DNA of 64,000 bases, taken from positions 111,228,001 through 111,292,000 of the forward strand of contig OZ231126.1 in the NCBI GenBank assembly GCA_965153355.1, read 5' to 3'. The position numbers were made by a program, and so were the translations under genes. Shown here one piece after another: positions 12,223 to 23,504 of this stretch; position 1 is the stretch's first letter; the number at the start of each line of letters is the position of its first letter. The notes beneath the pieces were generated by a model. It was not told the DNA's origin, searched no databases, and saw only the letters and a program-made list of their open reading frames with translations. This DNA comes from Flaccisagitta enflata (taxonomy: Eukaryota > Chaetognatha > Sagittoidea > Aphragmophora).

Positions 12223-12243
12223 CTGTCTGGCAGTGAGGACCCT

Positions 12244-12559
12244 CTGGTGGTGTGTTCAGGAATTGCAAAAAATGCTAAAAACGCCTGTGCCAAAAGTTTG
12301 GGTACGGTACATGGTGTATATAATGAGGGGGAACCATCGGTGGGACTTTTTGTCTAACCATATTAGTGCTCGGATGAGTTTTAGTTGGCCAAAAATGGCC
12401 TAAAATGGCCAAATTTGACTATGGACCCTCTAACTTGCAAAATGGCAAAAACAGTCAAATTTTCACCACCCAACATACTTTTTTGGCTTAATGGAGTCAG
12501 AATCCACTAAGGTAGGTGGTAGAGTAGATGGGTGGGAGGGTCGGGTGTGTCAAAAAATA
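12244..12559. other. AT-rich spacer, no gene seen
   Basis: It contains short repeats of AAAATGGCC(T)AAA type and no supportable coding sequence. The boundary with the truncated BEL gag lies at about 12240. Confidence 0.5.
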
Positions 12560-13030
12560 AAAAGTATCTTTGATCAGATCATCCTCATCAGGTTGTGTAA
12601 ACAAACAAATTTTAAGACTTTTACCATTTTTATATTTTCAAATTTCAGTCATCTTCCGTTTTTTCCAAAACCCCTTTTTAGCGCTAATTTGTATATTGCT
12701 GTGTTATTGATTTCATATCAGAATTATTGTTCATAAATGTAAAAAAAGTAGCCATTTAAATATCTTGCTTCGATTTCTAGTTGGGATTAGGTAAAATTGT
12801 TTTTTTACCACCAAAATCATGAAAAGAAATAGAATTTGATAATCTTTATTGAAGTTTTGGGTCTTATTTTCAACAATACTAGGTTGAGACTCTGGAAGTA
12901 TATATCTTTTGAACAATCTTTTCCTGCCCTAAAAAAACGGAAGATGACTGAAATTTGAAAAAATAAAAAAAAGTCTTAAAATTTGTTTGTTTACAAATGA
13001 GGATGATTATCAAAGATAATGGACACATGA
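12560..13030. mobile_element. Inverted-repeat element (~470 bp), probable MITE
   Basis: The segment 12570-12665, with ATCATCCTCATC, ACAAACAAATTTTAAGACTT and CAGTCATCTTCCGTTTTTT, recurs inverted at 12925-13020. The interior is AT-rich. Target duplication is not clear. Confidence 0.6.
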
Positions 13031-13129
13031 GATAGGGGTCATATGGACTTTGCACAAAGTAGGGAGAGTCATCCATGGGGTGGTTTAAGGGGGCCAAATT
13101 GATTTTCAGCAAAATATTGTTATAAATGA

Positions 13130-14190
13130 CAAAAATAATCAAAAATTTTCATTTTGGAAAATGAACAGGTTCTAGTGCGTTTCAGCAAATTTTCATTTTG
13201 GAAAATGAACAAATAATCAAATCAAAGTGTTGACGGTTGTTGGTAATTTCTCTGTGAACATCTTTTCTTATAACTTTTTTCGTTGAGGAGAAAAAATATG
13301 GTTGATCTCAAAGAATGATCTTTCGTGAATTTCATCTCATTTGATAACAACTTTGAAAGAATGAAGTACAGTAAAAATTGATTTGAGATAGTTTCATTCT
13401 TTGAATTTGAATTTTCTCTTTTCACAAATGGCGGTCTTGTCTGAAATAGTGGTACAGTGATTTCACTCAAGAACACAGATATTGATTTCTGGCGGTTATG
13501 ATATTCAACTTTGGCAATTATAGATCCTAAATACGAAAGCATACAAATTTGTTTGGTCTCACTCTGAAAGAGCTTCAAAGCTCAAATTTGGTTGGTCTCA
13601 TGAATTTCAACTCATTTGGGTATCAAAAATGGCAATACAGTGATCAGTGATCAAAGAGTACAGTAAATATTGATTTCTTGGGCGATAGAACTATTCAACT
13701 TTGGCTGTTTATAGATTGTTTATATTTTAACGCATACAAATTTGGTTGGTCTCATCTGAAAGATTACAAAACTGAAAGAATCTCATGAACTCTAACTCAT
13801 TTGGGAATTTCAACTCATTTGGTTCAAAAATGGCGGTACAGTGATCTCACTAAGTACAGTAAATATTGATTTCTTGGGCGATGGAACCATCCAACTTTGA
13901 CTGTTTATAGATTTTGAACACTTTAGAGCGTAAAAATTTGGTTGATCTCATCTAAAAGATTTTGAAACCCTTTCAGAAACTCATGGATTTCAACTCATTT
14001 GGTTGAAAAATGGCGGCACAATGATCTCCCAAAGTACCATTCAACTTTGACTGTTAATAATTTGAAACACTTAAAAGCATACACATTAGGTTGATCTCAT
14101 CTGAAAGATCTTTCAAAACCCTTTCAGAATTTCATGGTTCCAAAAATGGCGGTGATCTCTCAAAGTACAGTAAATATCCATCCAAAAAAT
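13130..14190. repeat. Direct repeats: ~56-bp pair, then several ~170-200-bp degenerate tandem copies
   Basis: CAAATTTTCATTTTGGAAAA with ATGAACA occurs twice (13140-13215). From about 13360 a diverged unit recurs, marked by AAAATGGCGGTACAGTGATC, AGTACAGTAAATATTGATTT, CAACTTTGACTGTTTATAGA and GGTTGATCTCATCTGAAAGA. No coding potential is evident. Confidence 0.65.
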
Positions 14191-14225
14191 ATTGTTAATG
14201 CTTTCTTACTATTTTGTATTCATTC

Positions 14226-14237
14226 TTGTGTGTGTGT

Positions 14238-14300
<63 letters not shown>

Positions 14301-14309
14301 CGTGTGTGT
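14226..14309. repeat. (TG)n microsatellite at the left edge of the tandem array
   Basis: A nearly pure TG run of about 80 bp. Immediately right of it the recombinase-gene sequence begins abruptly (GTACTTTCCATAAGAATGAA), in the middle of what is coding sequence in the complete copies, so this marks the left break of the array. Confidence 0.9.
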
Positions 14310-15519
14310 ACTTTCCATAAGAATGAAGAATCTTGAGGCGGTCCCGGCTGAGGATGCAAAAAACTTCAACACCTCCAGTCTTTGTTGCTCCATGAACTTC
14401 CAGCTCGCAAGACTTCCTTTTTTTGAGAGCGCGCTTAATTCTCTTCATAGAGGGCTTGTAGGCAATTTTGGCCACATTTCCATTTCTTTTGAAGTTTGAA
14501 GCTTGGAGTGTGAGAATAGCATAACCCGTGGCCCAGCGATACTCTGTTTGGGTGAGGACCTCTCCTTTTTTGCATTTTTCGACATATTTGTTATATTGCT
14601 GGCGTAAGCGAATGTTGTCCAAGACCTTCACTCGAACTTCGTGAAGACTTATTCCTGTTTTCCTCTTTTGCTCCGCCACTTGCCGAACATGCACTGCTTT
14701 TTTTCGTCCAAGTTGTCTTTCAAGTGATTGAAACTTCAGTTTGATAAGTTGGGTTGGCTCAAATTGCCCTTCAAGTTGGGACCATTTTTGAGCTGATAGT
14801 AAGGCAAGAAGATAGTTGTACAATGTCGAAGGTTTTGCCAAATCCCGCTTATCATCTAGGAAGTTCTTGACATAGTCGTAATTCAAAACATCGGCGAGGG
14901 ACGCATCTTCATGACCGTGAGTTTTTTGAAAATGGAGAAAGGAACGTACGATGCCACCGTAAGCTGTTGAGGAATCTCACTACTTCTCATTAGAGAGCCC
15001 ATTCAGCAAATTCAAGCAAAGATGTATCAACTTGCTTTCTCTTGACGAGAGATTTCTTGCTCTTTGGCGTGAAGGTGTTTCAGGAGTATTTGGAGTTGCA
15101 GGACGAGGATCCTGGCTGCTGGCTGCGGGTGTTGGTGAAGAGGGCGGTTCAGCATGTCCAAGGGGTGGACCATGAATAAGCTCGCAGCATACGCGTGCAT
15201 CGTCTCTAGCAAAAATCTTTTTTGGATTGAACAGGTAAAATGCATCGCTGAGCTTAGTTTAAGATGCCTGTTGGTAATGTTGGCGGAGGCGCTTGTGTAG
15301 ACGTATTTCAGCTTGAGCCCAATGAGTTATTTTCACATTTCCGTGCTCATCTTGTTCACAAGTGGGACAGGGCAGACAGTGCTCGCCTTGAGATAAAACA
15401 GTGAGTCTTGAACTTGTCCATGTTGGCTGAAGGATGATTGTGAGTTTTGTTTCATCTCCTTGATATTCACACTGGAGGGATTTTTTACAGACTTGGCAGG
15501 TATATTCCCGGGACATCTT
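14308..15519 (-). pseudogene. Truncated, frameshifted tyrosine-recombinase gene (unit 1)
   Basis: It matches the N-terminal and middle part of the intact recombinases at 29306-31504 and 44775-46973. It ends abruptly at the (TG)n tract after the residues ...KILHSYGKY, so the (T/H)xxR arginine, the H/W and the nucleophilic tyrosine are missing. Several indels between about 14965 and 15260 break the frame, and a Trp codon has become Leu near 14885. Start and zinc-finger-like region (CQVC, CPTC) remain. It cannot encode an active recombinase. Confidence 0.85.
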
Positions 15520-15956
15520 GGCAGCACGGAGATTTGAGAGGCAAATGATTTCTTGATTAGTCCTCAACTTTTCAGTCAACAATGTTTTTTTCTTCAGTGA
15601 AAAGAGGTTCCTGTGATTGGTTGGTTGAGGTTACTCTGCACTCATCATGGAGGGAGAAACCAAGCAGCAGGAGCCGTTGCTTTCTGCTTACTGTTTCCTC
15701 TACTTTCTGGATTGGGGCAAATTGAGCTGCTGTAAAAATGCCCGCCTCTCATTGGTTGGAAATTTGACCACTGGTGAAAACTGACCATAGGTGTCCTCTC
15801 TTAGGAGCTCGATGGTCAATTTCAGATTAAAACAGAGGCAGACACTCACTGACTCGACTTTGAGCTCAAACTGCCCCCTATGTTTGTGCCATGTACTTCT
15901 GAGATAAAACAAAAGGTTAGGGTTGGGATTTGGCTTCACTTTGGAGGAACATCTTA

Positions 15957-16345
15957 CTGAAATAAAGGGTTAGGGTTAGGGTTAGGGTTTGACTTCACTT
16001 TTGAGACACGTCCTGGTAAGGGTTAAGGGATAAGGGTTAGGGTTAGGGTTAGGGTTAGGGTTCACTTTGGAGGTTCATGTTACTGATACGAAGGGTTAGG
16101 GTAAGGGTTAGGGTTTGACTTTACTTTTGAGACACGTCCTCCTGAAATGACTAACAAGGGTTAGGGTTAGGGTTAGGGTTCACTTTGGAGGTACATGTTA
16201 CTGATACAAAGGGTTAGGGTTAGGGTTAGGGTTTGACTTTACTTTTGAGACACGTCCTCCTGAAATGACAAAAAAGGGTTAGGGTTAGGGTTTGACTATG
16301 GTTTGGAGGTACCTCTCACTGAAATGAAGGTTTAAGGCGAGGTTG
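15957..16345. repeat. (TTAGGG)n tract with ~40-nt spacers (unit 1)
   Basis: Short runs of TTAGGG alternate with a spacer of the type TTTGACTTCACTTTTGAGAC ACGTCCTCCTGAAATGAC and with a CACTTTGGAGGTACATGTTA spacer, giving a higher-order repeat of ~110 bp. The equivalent tracts are 31912-32335 and 47368-47800. Confidence 0.85.
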
Positions 16346-16399
16346 ACAGCTCAATCTTACCTTAGATGGGGATTCAAAGGTTTTCTCTTTTCATGCTAA

Positions 16400-17442
16400 G
16401 CTTATTTATCATGGGGGGGATCGAAGATCCCAAGGGTACGGAGTTGAGCCGTACCCCCATCAAAGAGAGCGGAATGAACCAGGTAGTTCATCAATTCGGC
16501 CAAACTGATGAAGCCTTTTCCATTCCCCTTCCCTTATCACCCCCGGCTCAGCCGGAAGGAAAAGGTGGGCCTCTCTCAACAAAGACCCACCTATCCCTAG
16601 AATAGGAATTGACGAGATCTCTCAGAAGAGGAATCTCACGGGGATCAGCAATTTGGTCTCCCATCCTTTCATGGTTTTGCCAGACCTGTGAACGGAACCT
16701 GGAGTCATCCCTTTCAACCTTACCCTTGGCCCCTCTGTTAAAAGAGGTTCAGATCGAGGCAACCAAGGGGGATCCAGGGGGTCTCACAGGGCATCGCTCA
16801 ACGGGAAAGCACACCACTTGGATCGGACACCATATCACCACCCTGTGTTCTTTCTCTTCTTTGAGGAACCAACAATGTGCGGGAAAGGGTCTGGCGCCCC
16901 CTTTCCCTCGCGCGTGATCCTAGCAGGCCAAATAGGCAGGGCCGGTCGCCAGCTCCTACCCTCTCTCCCAATGGCATCGCCAGACTTGTGAGCGGGACCC
17001 GGAACTGAACTCCTTGACCTCGCGTCCTTGCCAAGGCAGATGGCGAAGAACGCGGCTTCAGGGGAAGCCATAGCGTTCGTCAACATCCATAGCTGACCCA
17101 TTGAAGGCGCGGTCATGGAATTTGTCAGCTCTACGGGGCAATGCTCACCGGTCCAGCTTGCCATCTGGAGGGGGCGAGTGGTAGTGGGCGGCCAAAAAGG
17201 CTCGTTATTGCCAGCAAAGGTTGTGATTTCTGCCTCACCACGACCTTCACACGGACATATGGCACGAACCCACCATTCTTCCGGACGAACAGGGATTTGT
17301 ACCCGTCCCAAGCAACCACCACCTGGCGCGCCTACCAATACACCGGGGGTACGGCGGTGTCCCTGTTGCCAACCCCGTGGATCCATGGCTGGCACGCCCC
17401 CGCCCTAGTATAGGAATTCCACGTGACAAGAGGGGCTAGCGG
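16400..17442 (-). other. Module M1 (unit 1): structured, GC-rich, rRNA-like
   Basis: This ~1.04-kb block is far more GC-rich than its flanks. Its plus-strand right end is the common junction motif GACAAGAGGGGCTAGCGGGG. Its left 190 bases hold five hairpins whose stems vary in compensating fashion relative to M4 and M2 (see findings). I assign minus strand as sense because the junction motif then heads the module and because the clearest rRNA-like stretches in sister modules read in that direction. ORFs up to 186 codons on both strands look like by-products of GC-rich sequence; none resembles a protein I know. Confidence 0.5.
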
Positions 17443-18550
17443 GGTTGAAATCCATTTGGAGGCAATTTGACACTTGGCTGACATTGACAGGTCAAATTGA
17501 GAAAAAGTCCCCAATATATGTATCTCCATACATTATAAAGGCTATATAGAGCAAATCGGCCTACCTATCTGACCAATAAATGAAATCGCTTTTAATATAG
17601 ATTTCAACCCCGCTAGTCTCTCATTCAACCCGGATCAAAACGGGCTCCTTTTATTTTCTATATAAATTAGGGTTAGTGCTAGGGTTAGGTTAAAGAAGAA
17701 GCAGTTAGGGCTTGATCACTTTTGAGACACGCCCTCCTGAAATGATGTTAATAGCTAGGGGTTGGTTAGTTTTGGCATCATGTTATGGGTTAGAAGTACG
17801 GTTAGGGTTTTAATTTACTTTTGAGACACGTCCCCTGAAATGACAAAAATGGGTTAGGTTAGGTTAGGTTAGCTAGTTTTGCATCATGTTATGGGCTAGG
17901 TTAGTTAGGTTGACTTCACTCTTTATATATCATTCCTCCTGAAATGACAAAAATGTAATAGGGCAGGTTGAAGCTAGGGTTAGTTTGGCACTTATGTTAT
18001 GTGGGTTAGGGTTACGGTTAGGTTTGACTCCTTACTTTTGAGACACGTCCCCCTGAAATGACAAAATGTTTAGGGTTAGGGGTTAGGGTTAGGGTTAGTG
18101 TTTGCATCATGTTGGCAAGAAGTTAGGGTTAGGTTTGACTTCACTTCTTGAGACACGTCCTGAAACACAAAATAAGTTAGGTTAGGGTTAGGGTTAGGGT
18201 TAGGGTTAGGTTAGGTTTGACTTCACTCTTGAGACACGCTCCCTGAAATGACAAAATAGGGTTAGGGTTAGGGTTAGGGTTAGGGTTACTCTTCCTCCAA
18301 TCCAAAAAGAAGGACGTCCCTAAAAATGACCAAAAATAATTTGAGGAGGGGTTGAATGAGGGGCTAGCGTTTCTTAAAAACCATAATAAAGCTGATTTCA
18401 TTTATTGGTCAGATAGGTAGGCTGATTTGCTCTATATAGCCTTTATAATGTATAGATATACATATATAGGGGACTTTTTCTCAATTTGACCTGTCAATAT
18501 CACCCAAGTGCCAAACTCCTTTAAAATGGATTTCAACCCCGCTAGCCCCT
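17442..18550. repeat. ~200-bp inverted arms around a TTAGGG tract (unit 1, indel-rich)
   Basis: Arms at about 17442-17640 and 18340-18550 are reverse complements (AATTTGACCTGTCAAT, TATATAGAGCAAAT, CTATCTGACCAATAAATGAA). The enclosed telomeric tract is broken by many one- and two-base indels absent from the corresponding 33437-34575 segment. Confidence 0.75.
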
Positions 18551-19335
18551 CTTGTCACGTGGAATTCCCTTATTGGGACAGGCGCATGCTGGCCATGGGG
18601 CCGGCAGGTGGGTACTGCCAGTAGGTGGGAGACATCGGCTGATGGGACCCACCTCCGGTGAAATGGGGAGCAGGCCTGTGGAAGGTAGCCAGGGCGCGAT
18701 GCCCTTCTTACTGGTACCAGGGGAACGGAAGAAAGGCATCAACCCTCTGGTTTGCCTGCCATCGAATGTCCCCTCTTGATGGCGTTGAGAAATCTCTGGA
18801 CACCATCAAGAGTCTGATAGGGCGGGTCCCGGCAGCTGGCCCTGCCGCTTTTCACTGAAAAGCGGCGCGCAAGGTAACACGCGAGGGAGAAGGACTGCCG
18901 GCCCTTCTTCCGAAACTGGATGGCTCATTTTTGTGAGATAGGGAGACCTCAGGAGGATGCAACACTGGTTCGAGACTCGCTTTGGACTGTGCGGTACATG
19001 CTCTCTGTGAGGCCTCTGGAGCGGTATGGAGGCACATTGATCGAACGATACTTGCCACATGGCAAAAACCTGAGATCTTTCTTTTGAGCAAGAATTCAGC
19101 TATTCCTAAATTTCTGGGGATAGGGGGGTTGACCTAGAAGAGAGGGACCATCCTATCCTTTCCGGCTAGGCCGTGGGTGATAAGTGAAGTGGAAGGAAGA
19201 AGCATCATCTTGTTCGGCCAGATTGATGATGTTCAACTGCTCTGTCCATTCCTCTCCCTTTGATGGGGATGTGGGCTCAACACTACATCCTTGGAACTTT
19301 GTTCCCCCCACCTATGCTACATTAGCATCAACCAA
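18535..19335 (+). other. Module M2 (unit 1), opposite orientation to M1
   Basis: It opens with the inverted junction motif (CCCCGCTAGCCCCTCTTGTC at 18537) and ends with the same five-hairpin domain as M1 and M4 read on the other strand. Plus-strand sequence resembles eukaryotic 18S near its 5' end (GAAACTGGATGGCTCATT, against GAAACTGCGAATGGCTCATT) and 5.8S (CACATTGATC followed by CGAACG). Confidence 0.5.
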
Positions 19336-19489
19336 TTAAGACTGAAAAGTTAGGGTAAAAGTGAGTGGGACTTTGAGCGGAACAGCCTAAGTCTGAGCAG
19401 GGATGATGAGCGTTCAATGCTTACTTTTGAGCGGCTCTAATGAGCAAACAACCATGGGAGTCTGAGCAAACATGAAGAGTTAACTAGGG

Positions 19490-19895
19490 TTTGAGGGGAT
19501 AGGCTAAAAGGAATGTGGTTCAGGGATGCGGTTGGGTTGAGGCTTAGGATGAGGGCTCGATGATGAATGAATAGGACGGGTGTCTCGGGAAATGGATGTC
19601 CACGGGATTTTTGGGATAGGGTTTGGGTTTTGGTTATAGTGTCTGGTCCCTTTGAAACTCAAACCCTAACCCCTAACCCCTGGGGATAGCGGGGTTAGGG
19701 TTTGAGTTTCAAAGGGACCAGAAAACTATAACCAAAACTCAAAACCTTCAACCCAAAAAACCTGTGGACATCCATTTGACACACGTCCTATTCATTCATC
19801 ATCGAACCCTCATCCAAAGCCTCAACCCACACCGCAACCCCGCATCCCTGAACTGGATTCCTTTCATAGCCTATTGGAAGCGCTCAAACCCTAAC
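19490..19895. repeat. Long palindrome where telomeric strand orientation flips (unit 1)
   Basis: Decayed version of the 35515-35930 palindrome: arms carry GGATGTCCA, CTGGTCCCTTTGAAACTC and their reverse complements around a GGGATAGCGGGGTTAGGG centre. Confidence 0.75.
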
Positions 19896-20815
19896 CTCAA
19901 CCTCAACCTCAACCTCAGCCTCAATCCTAACCCCAACCTCATCCCCATGACCCCGCCTTCGATCCTAACCCTAACCCCAACCTCAACCCACGTCGCCACC
20001 CCAACCCTATCTCCACTCCTGGCTTAACTTGATGTTTCTAACACTGCTCAACCTCATTCCTGGTTCCTAACCCTAATTCCACCTCAACTCCTTCTGGGGA
20101 TAGAATCCAAACAATCTCTCCAACTCCTAACCCCAACCTCTAACCTATCTTTACTTGTTTTGCATAGACGTTCAATCAAACTGAAACCACCTTCTAATTT
20201 CTAACTCCCCAACGGCAGCCAATCCTAACCGAAATAAAAGAGCCTTAACCCTAACAAAGAACCCTAACCCTAACCTTGCGCAAGAATATATCCCTAATCT
20301 GGCCCAAACCCTAACCCATCTCTCCCAAGGGGGAATAGAGTTTTACCGCTCACTGCTCAAAAGCATGACTAACCCTAACCCTGGATATGGGCTAGGTTGT
20401 GTAAGGTCGTAGGGCTAGGCTTGAGAGGTTAGGGAATAGGTTAGGTTAGGTTTGAGCTAAGAAGTTAGGTTAGGTTAGGGTTAGGTTTCTGTCTGAAGGG
20501 ACGTCTTTGAGAAATGAGCCGCAAAGAAGTTAGGGATAGGGATAGGTTATGACTAGAGTGCCAAGAGTTAGGTTAGGGTTAGGGTAGGGCTTAGTTAGGT
20601 TAGGGTTAGGGTTTGACAGGTTAGGTTAGGCTTGGAGCTGGGTTAGGTTAGGCAGGCTTAGGCTTGGTTTGAAGGACGTTTTTGAGAAAACGACAAAAGG
20701 TTAGGTTAAAGGTTAGGTTAAAGCAGATTGAGCGGGGCTTAGGGTTAGGGTTAGGGTTAGGTTAGGCTTGAGCAGTAATAGGGTTAGGGTTAGGGTTTGA
20801 GTCAGGGTTTTCACA
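19862..20815. repeat. Degenerate CCCTAA then TTAGGG tracts (unit 1)
   Basis: C-rich telomeric variants run to about 20385, then G-rich variants to about 20815. Many copies are TTAGG or altered, unlike the clean hexamers at 35925-37010, consistent with decay or sequencing error. Confidence 0.75.
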
Positions 20816-21420
20816 AGTCTCTATGGTTGATTCGGTTCCGTTCATTTCACTTTGTTTCACAAACGAAATTAAAGATAATATACAAAACCAGTCATCCAAG
20901 GATCGCACTTGGTTAGCGGTACCCGATGCCCTTAGGATTTCAAGACGACCTTAGGAGCAGTGTGAGAAAGAGGGGCAGCGGCCCCGTTATCGATAACTTA
21001 GAAAACAGGGCATGAATTTCCAGACGTCCAGAGGGCAAGGGCATTAGTGCCTTACAATAACATTTGAGTTCGGTTGGGGATTTATATTAGGGAGCATTTT
21101 GGAGCTGCGGAAAAAAAATTCACCTAGAGACTGATTTGGGCCTGATTTTGGATTTTTGGGGCTTGAGAGGGCTGATTTTGGGCTTGAGACGATTTATGAA
21201 ATTTTGAGCTGAAAGAGCTGATTTTGGGCCTGAGAGGGAATTTAGTCTGAGAGGGCTTACTCCACCTTTGAGGGTTGGATGCCTTAAAGTTGAAAGCGCT
21301 TGAAGTGCTTTTGACTTAGAGGGCGTTTTTTGAGAGGGCTGATCTGAAGACCGTAGGTTGAGGGGGCTGGCGTTTGACCAAAATATCCCTCTGAGGGTTA
21401 GGACATGCCCCACTTCGCCG
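20816..21420. other. Unit-1-specific insertion with a GAGAGGGC minisatellite
   Basis: This segment has no counterpart in the second unit. About 21125-21385 consists of loose repeats of GAGAGGGCTGATTTTGGG, related to the palindrome at 2477-2789. No gene is seen. Confidence 0.55.
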
Positions 21421-21504
21421 TATTGGTTAGGGTTGTAGTTAGGTTATGACGGAGCGAAGTTGACATTATATGTGGGGTTTTAGGGTAAGGGTTAGGTAAT
21501 TTAG

Positions 21505-21910
21505 GCTGTTTGAAAGGACGTCTTTGAGAACTGTAAAAACAGAAACCGACTAAAAAGGAGGATGAGGGAATTTTGGACTTAACTTTGCCTCCGGACGATG
21601 AAATTTATAGGGGTGGTAGCCGAGGTGGTGGACTAGTTTAGCACAAAATTTCATCAAAATCCCTTGGCAGGTTTGGCCGCAGCAGCTCGTCAAAGTTGAC
21701 AAAACAAGCTAAAAATAGCGTTTTTGACATACCCCACGTTTTTTATCGAGAAGAAAAAGACGTTGTCTGAGGGGCTGAAATTTTTACAGCAAGTAGTCCC
21801 ATGCCAGGGGCAGCCCCACAAATTTCAGCAAAATCGATCGGCGGGTTCCGGAGATATGCATGCTCAAAGTTGACATAATTTCGCGTTTTCCAACAACTTC
21901 GCCAGTGACC
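21505..21910. repeat. ~380-bp inverted-repeat arm, left copy (unit 1)
   Basis: Reverse complement of 28495-28885. Landmarks are AAACCGACTAAAAAGGAG, CCTCCGGACGATGAAATTTA and AGCTCGTCAAAGTTGACAAA. Confidence 0.85.
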
Positions 21911-22012
21911 CGTTTTACAACAAAGGCAATGAGAGGTTACCCTTGGGAGTTAGGCTTATCACTGAGCATGCAAAAGGTTAGGGCCAGGGCCAAAAAAAGT
22001 GTAAGGGCGTGA

Positions 22013-22370
22013 CTAATAAATGAGTTCCTTGCCCAAATGACCATCAAATCACCCAAATGACCAACAAATGAATCGACCGACCGACCAACCGACCCCACCA
22101 CATTATGTAGTGCTCTTTCAAATAAAAATCGAATTTACTTCAGTAAAGTCGCAAGCGATGGTATAAAAATGATGAGGCTAGAGTTGGTGTTACTTTGATA
22201 TTTCATCGTATAAGAAAAAAAAAACGACCGACCGACCGACCGACCATTTCAAAAGTGCTCTATCAAACTTAGAAATCAGATTTACTAAAGTAAAGTCACA
22301 AACAATGGTATAGAATTAATGAGGCTCCAGTTGATTTATATTTCATCGCATGTGAAAGAAAAGAGAGAGA
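22013..22370. repeat. Unit-1-specific segment: two ~130-bp copies with CGAC runs
   Basis: It replaces the SINE-bearing segment at 37521-37845 of unit 2 between identical flanks (GTAAGGGCGTGA and CATACGCCATTACC). It holds GACCGACCGACC runs and a duplicated segment with AATGAGGCT / GATGAGGCT and TATTTCATCG. Similar CGAC/GTCG runs occur near 50640 and 52200. Confidence 0.65.
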
Positions 22371-23241
22371 CATACGCCATTACCATAGATCAGGGGGAGC
22401 CAACCGAAGGAAACACTCTCACCCTTCTCCTTTGGGCGCACTGCCCTTTTGAACTCACTGCTCGGTTGAGCTTGAGAAGTGACTCACTGCTCGGTTGAGC
22501 TTGAGCGTAAGAGCTTTGTCCTCTCCCCGGGCCGAGAACCGACCCTTTCAGCAACCGCACCACGATTCCTTTTAAACTGAATCTCGCTGCACAGAGTTTT
22601 AAGACACTTTGTTGCTTCAGCCGCGGTAATTTCTCAAAAGAGGGAATAATCGCAGGGGAAGTTTCCCACATCTCTCCTCTCCGTGACTTGAGACTCGCAG
22701 ATTCCTCGCAGATTGATTGCAGGGGGAAGCCAGTCGAGCTGGCTGAGGAAAGAAGCCATCCCAGAAAAGAGGAACCAGAGGACTTTCCCTTCCGGATATG
22801 ACCCTTATCCCCTCTTGGCCCCACCAGAGCCTCACAGCCAAATATTACCCTTTGGCTGACAGGGTCCATGCACCACTACCCTTCTAAGATCAGATGGGAC
22901 GAGACGGGTTTGGTCAGGTTCACATCCACTTTCTGCTTTTCCGGCTTAAAAGAGACGGACTTGCCAGTCCAACTGAGGGCAGATCTAGTCCGGCGCATCC
23001 ATCTCCTCATCGGCCCCAGCCAGCAAAAGAAGAGGTAGAAAAGAATCATTCGGCAGAACCATAGCTGGTGATCGGCAGTCAGCAGTCGCGCGCCTGACCT
23101 TTGGGGTCAGATCCACTCCTTAGAGCCTCAACAGTACTAGGAAGTCTCCGGGACTAGAGTCCTCCCCTCCCACCGAGGCCCACCAGAGATGGTTCCTACC
23201 CCAACAAGGGAATTCCAGGTGACAAGAGGGGCTAGCGGGGT
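22371..23241 (-). other. Module M3 (unit 1): rRNA-like, structured
   Basis: The module ends on the plus strand with the junction motif at 23206-23241. It lacks the five-hairpin domain. It shares TTTAAACTGA, TTTGTTGCTTCAGC and GGTAATTTCTC...GAGGGAATAA with M5, so the two are related. On the minus strand GGGTAGTGGTGCATGG (22881-22866) matches a conserved nuclear 18S stretch at 15 of 16 positions from memory. ORFs of 159 and 74 codons show no known protein. Confidence 0.5.
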
Positions 23242-23504
23242 AGAAAACAATGTTAAAAAAAAGTGAAGGGTTAGGGCACAAAAGAGCAGAGCACTCATCT
23301 CAACCCTAACAAGAAAGCTCACTTGAACCTTAACCTGACATACCAAAGTGAAGCCAAATCCTAACCCTAACCCTAACCCTTTTTTTACTCAGAACAATGA
23401 GACGTACCTCCAAAGTGAAGTTGAATCCTAACCCTAACCCTAACCCTAACCCTAACCCTAGCCCTAGGTTTCAAAGGTCATCAGTCAAGATACTAACCGA
23501 TTTA
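23242..23504. repeat. CCCTAA-type tract between M3 and M4 (unit 1)
   Basis: Several short CCCTAA runs alternate with the spacer CCAAAGTGAAGCCAAATCC. The same arrangement is at 38717-38975. Confidence 0.8.

Larger units (their letters stand above)
7094..12243 (-). mobile_element. BEL/Pao LTR retrotransposon 1, 5'-truncated and inactivated
   Basis: Domain order on the minus strand is gag (zinc knuckles), aspartic protease, reverse transcriptase, RNase H/A17-type region, H2C2 integrase zinc finger, integrase core, and the C-terminal DUF5641-like domain, which is the BEL/Pao arrangement. No LTRs are found. The gag frame stops 5' of about 12240, before the N-terminal gag region that element 2 still has. 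Pol has an in-frame stop near 9770 and a frameshift near 9496. The copy cannot be active. Confidence 0.85.

Noticed and set aside
16500-16520. Possible hammerhead ribozyme core (CTGATGA) in M1
   Set aside because: The matching GAAA and stem pattern are missing, and M4 and M2 lack the CTGATGA while keeping the hairpin. It is the 3' side of a simple stem.
16835-17395. 186-codon ORF in M1 and other 70-160-codon ORFs in M2-M5
   Set aside because: Overlapping ORFs occur on both strands of GC-rich structured sequence, no known domains are seen, and they are preserved only because units 1 and 2 are near identical.
22618-22630. Exact CAGCCGCGGTAAT (530-loop signature) on the plus strand of M3
   Set aside because: It lies on the opposite strand to the other rRNA-like matches, and the related M5 reads CAGCTGTGGTAAT. 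Treated as possible coincidence and not used as evidence.
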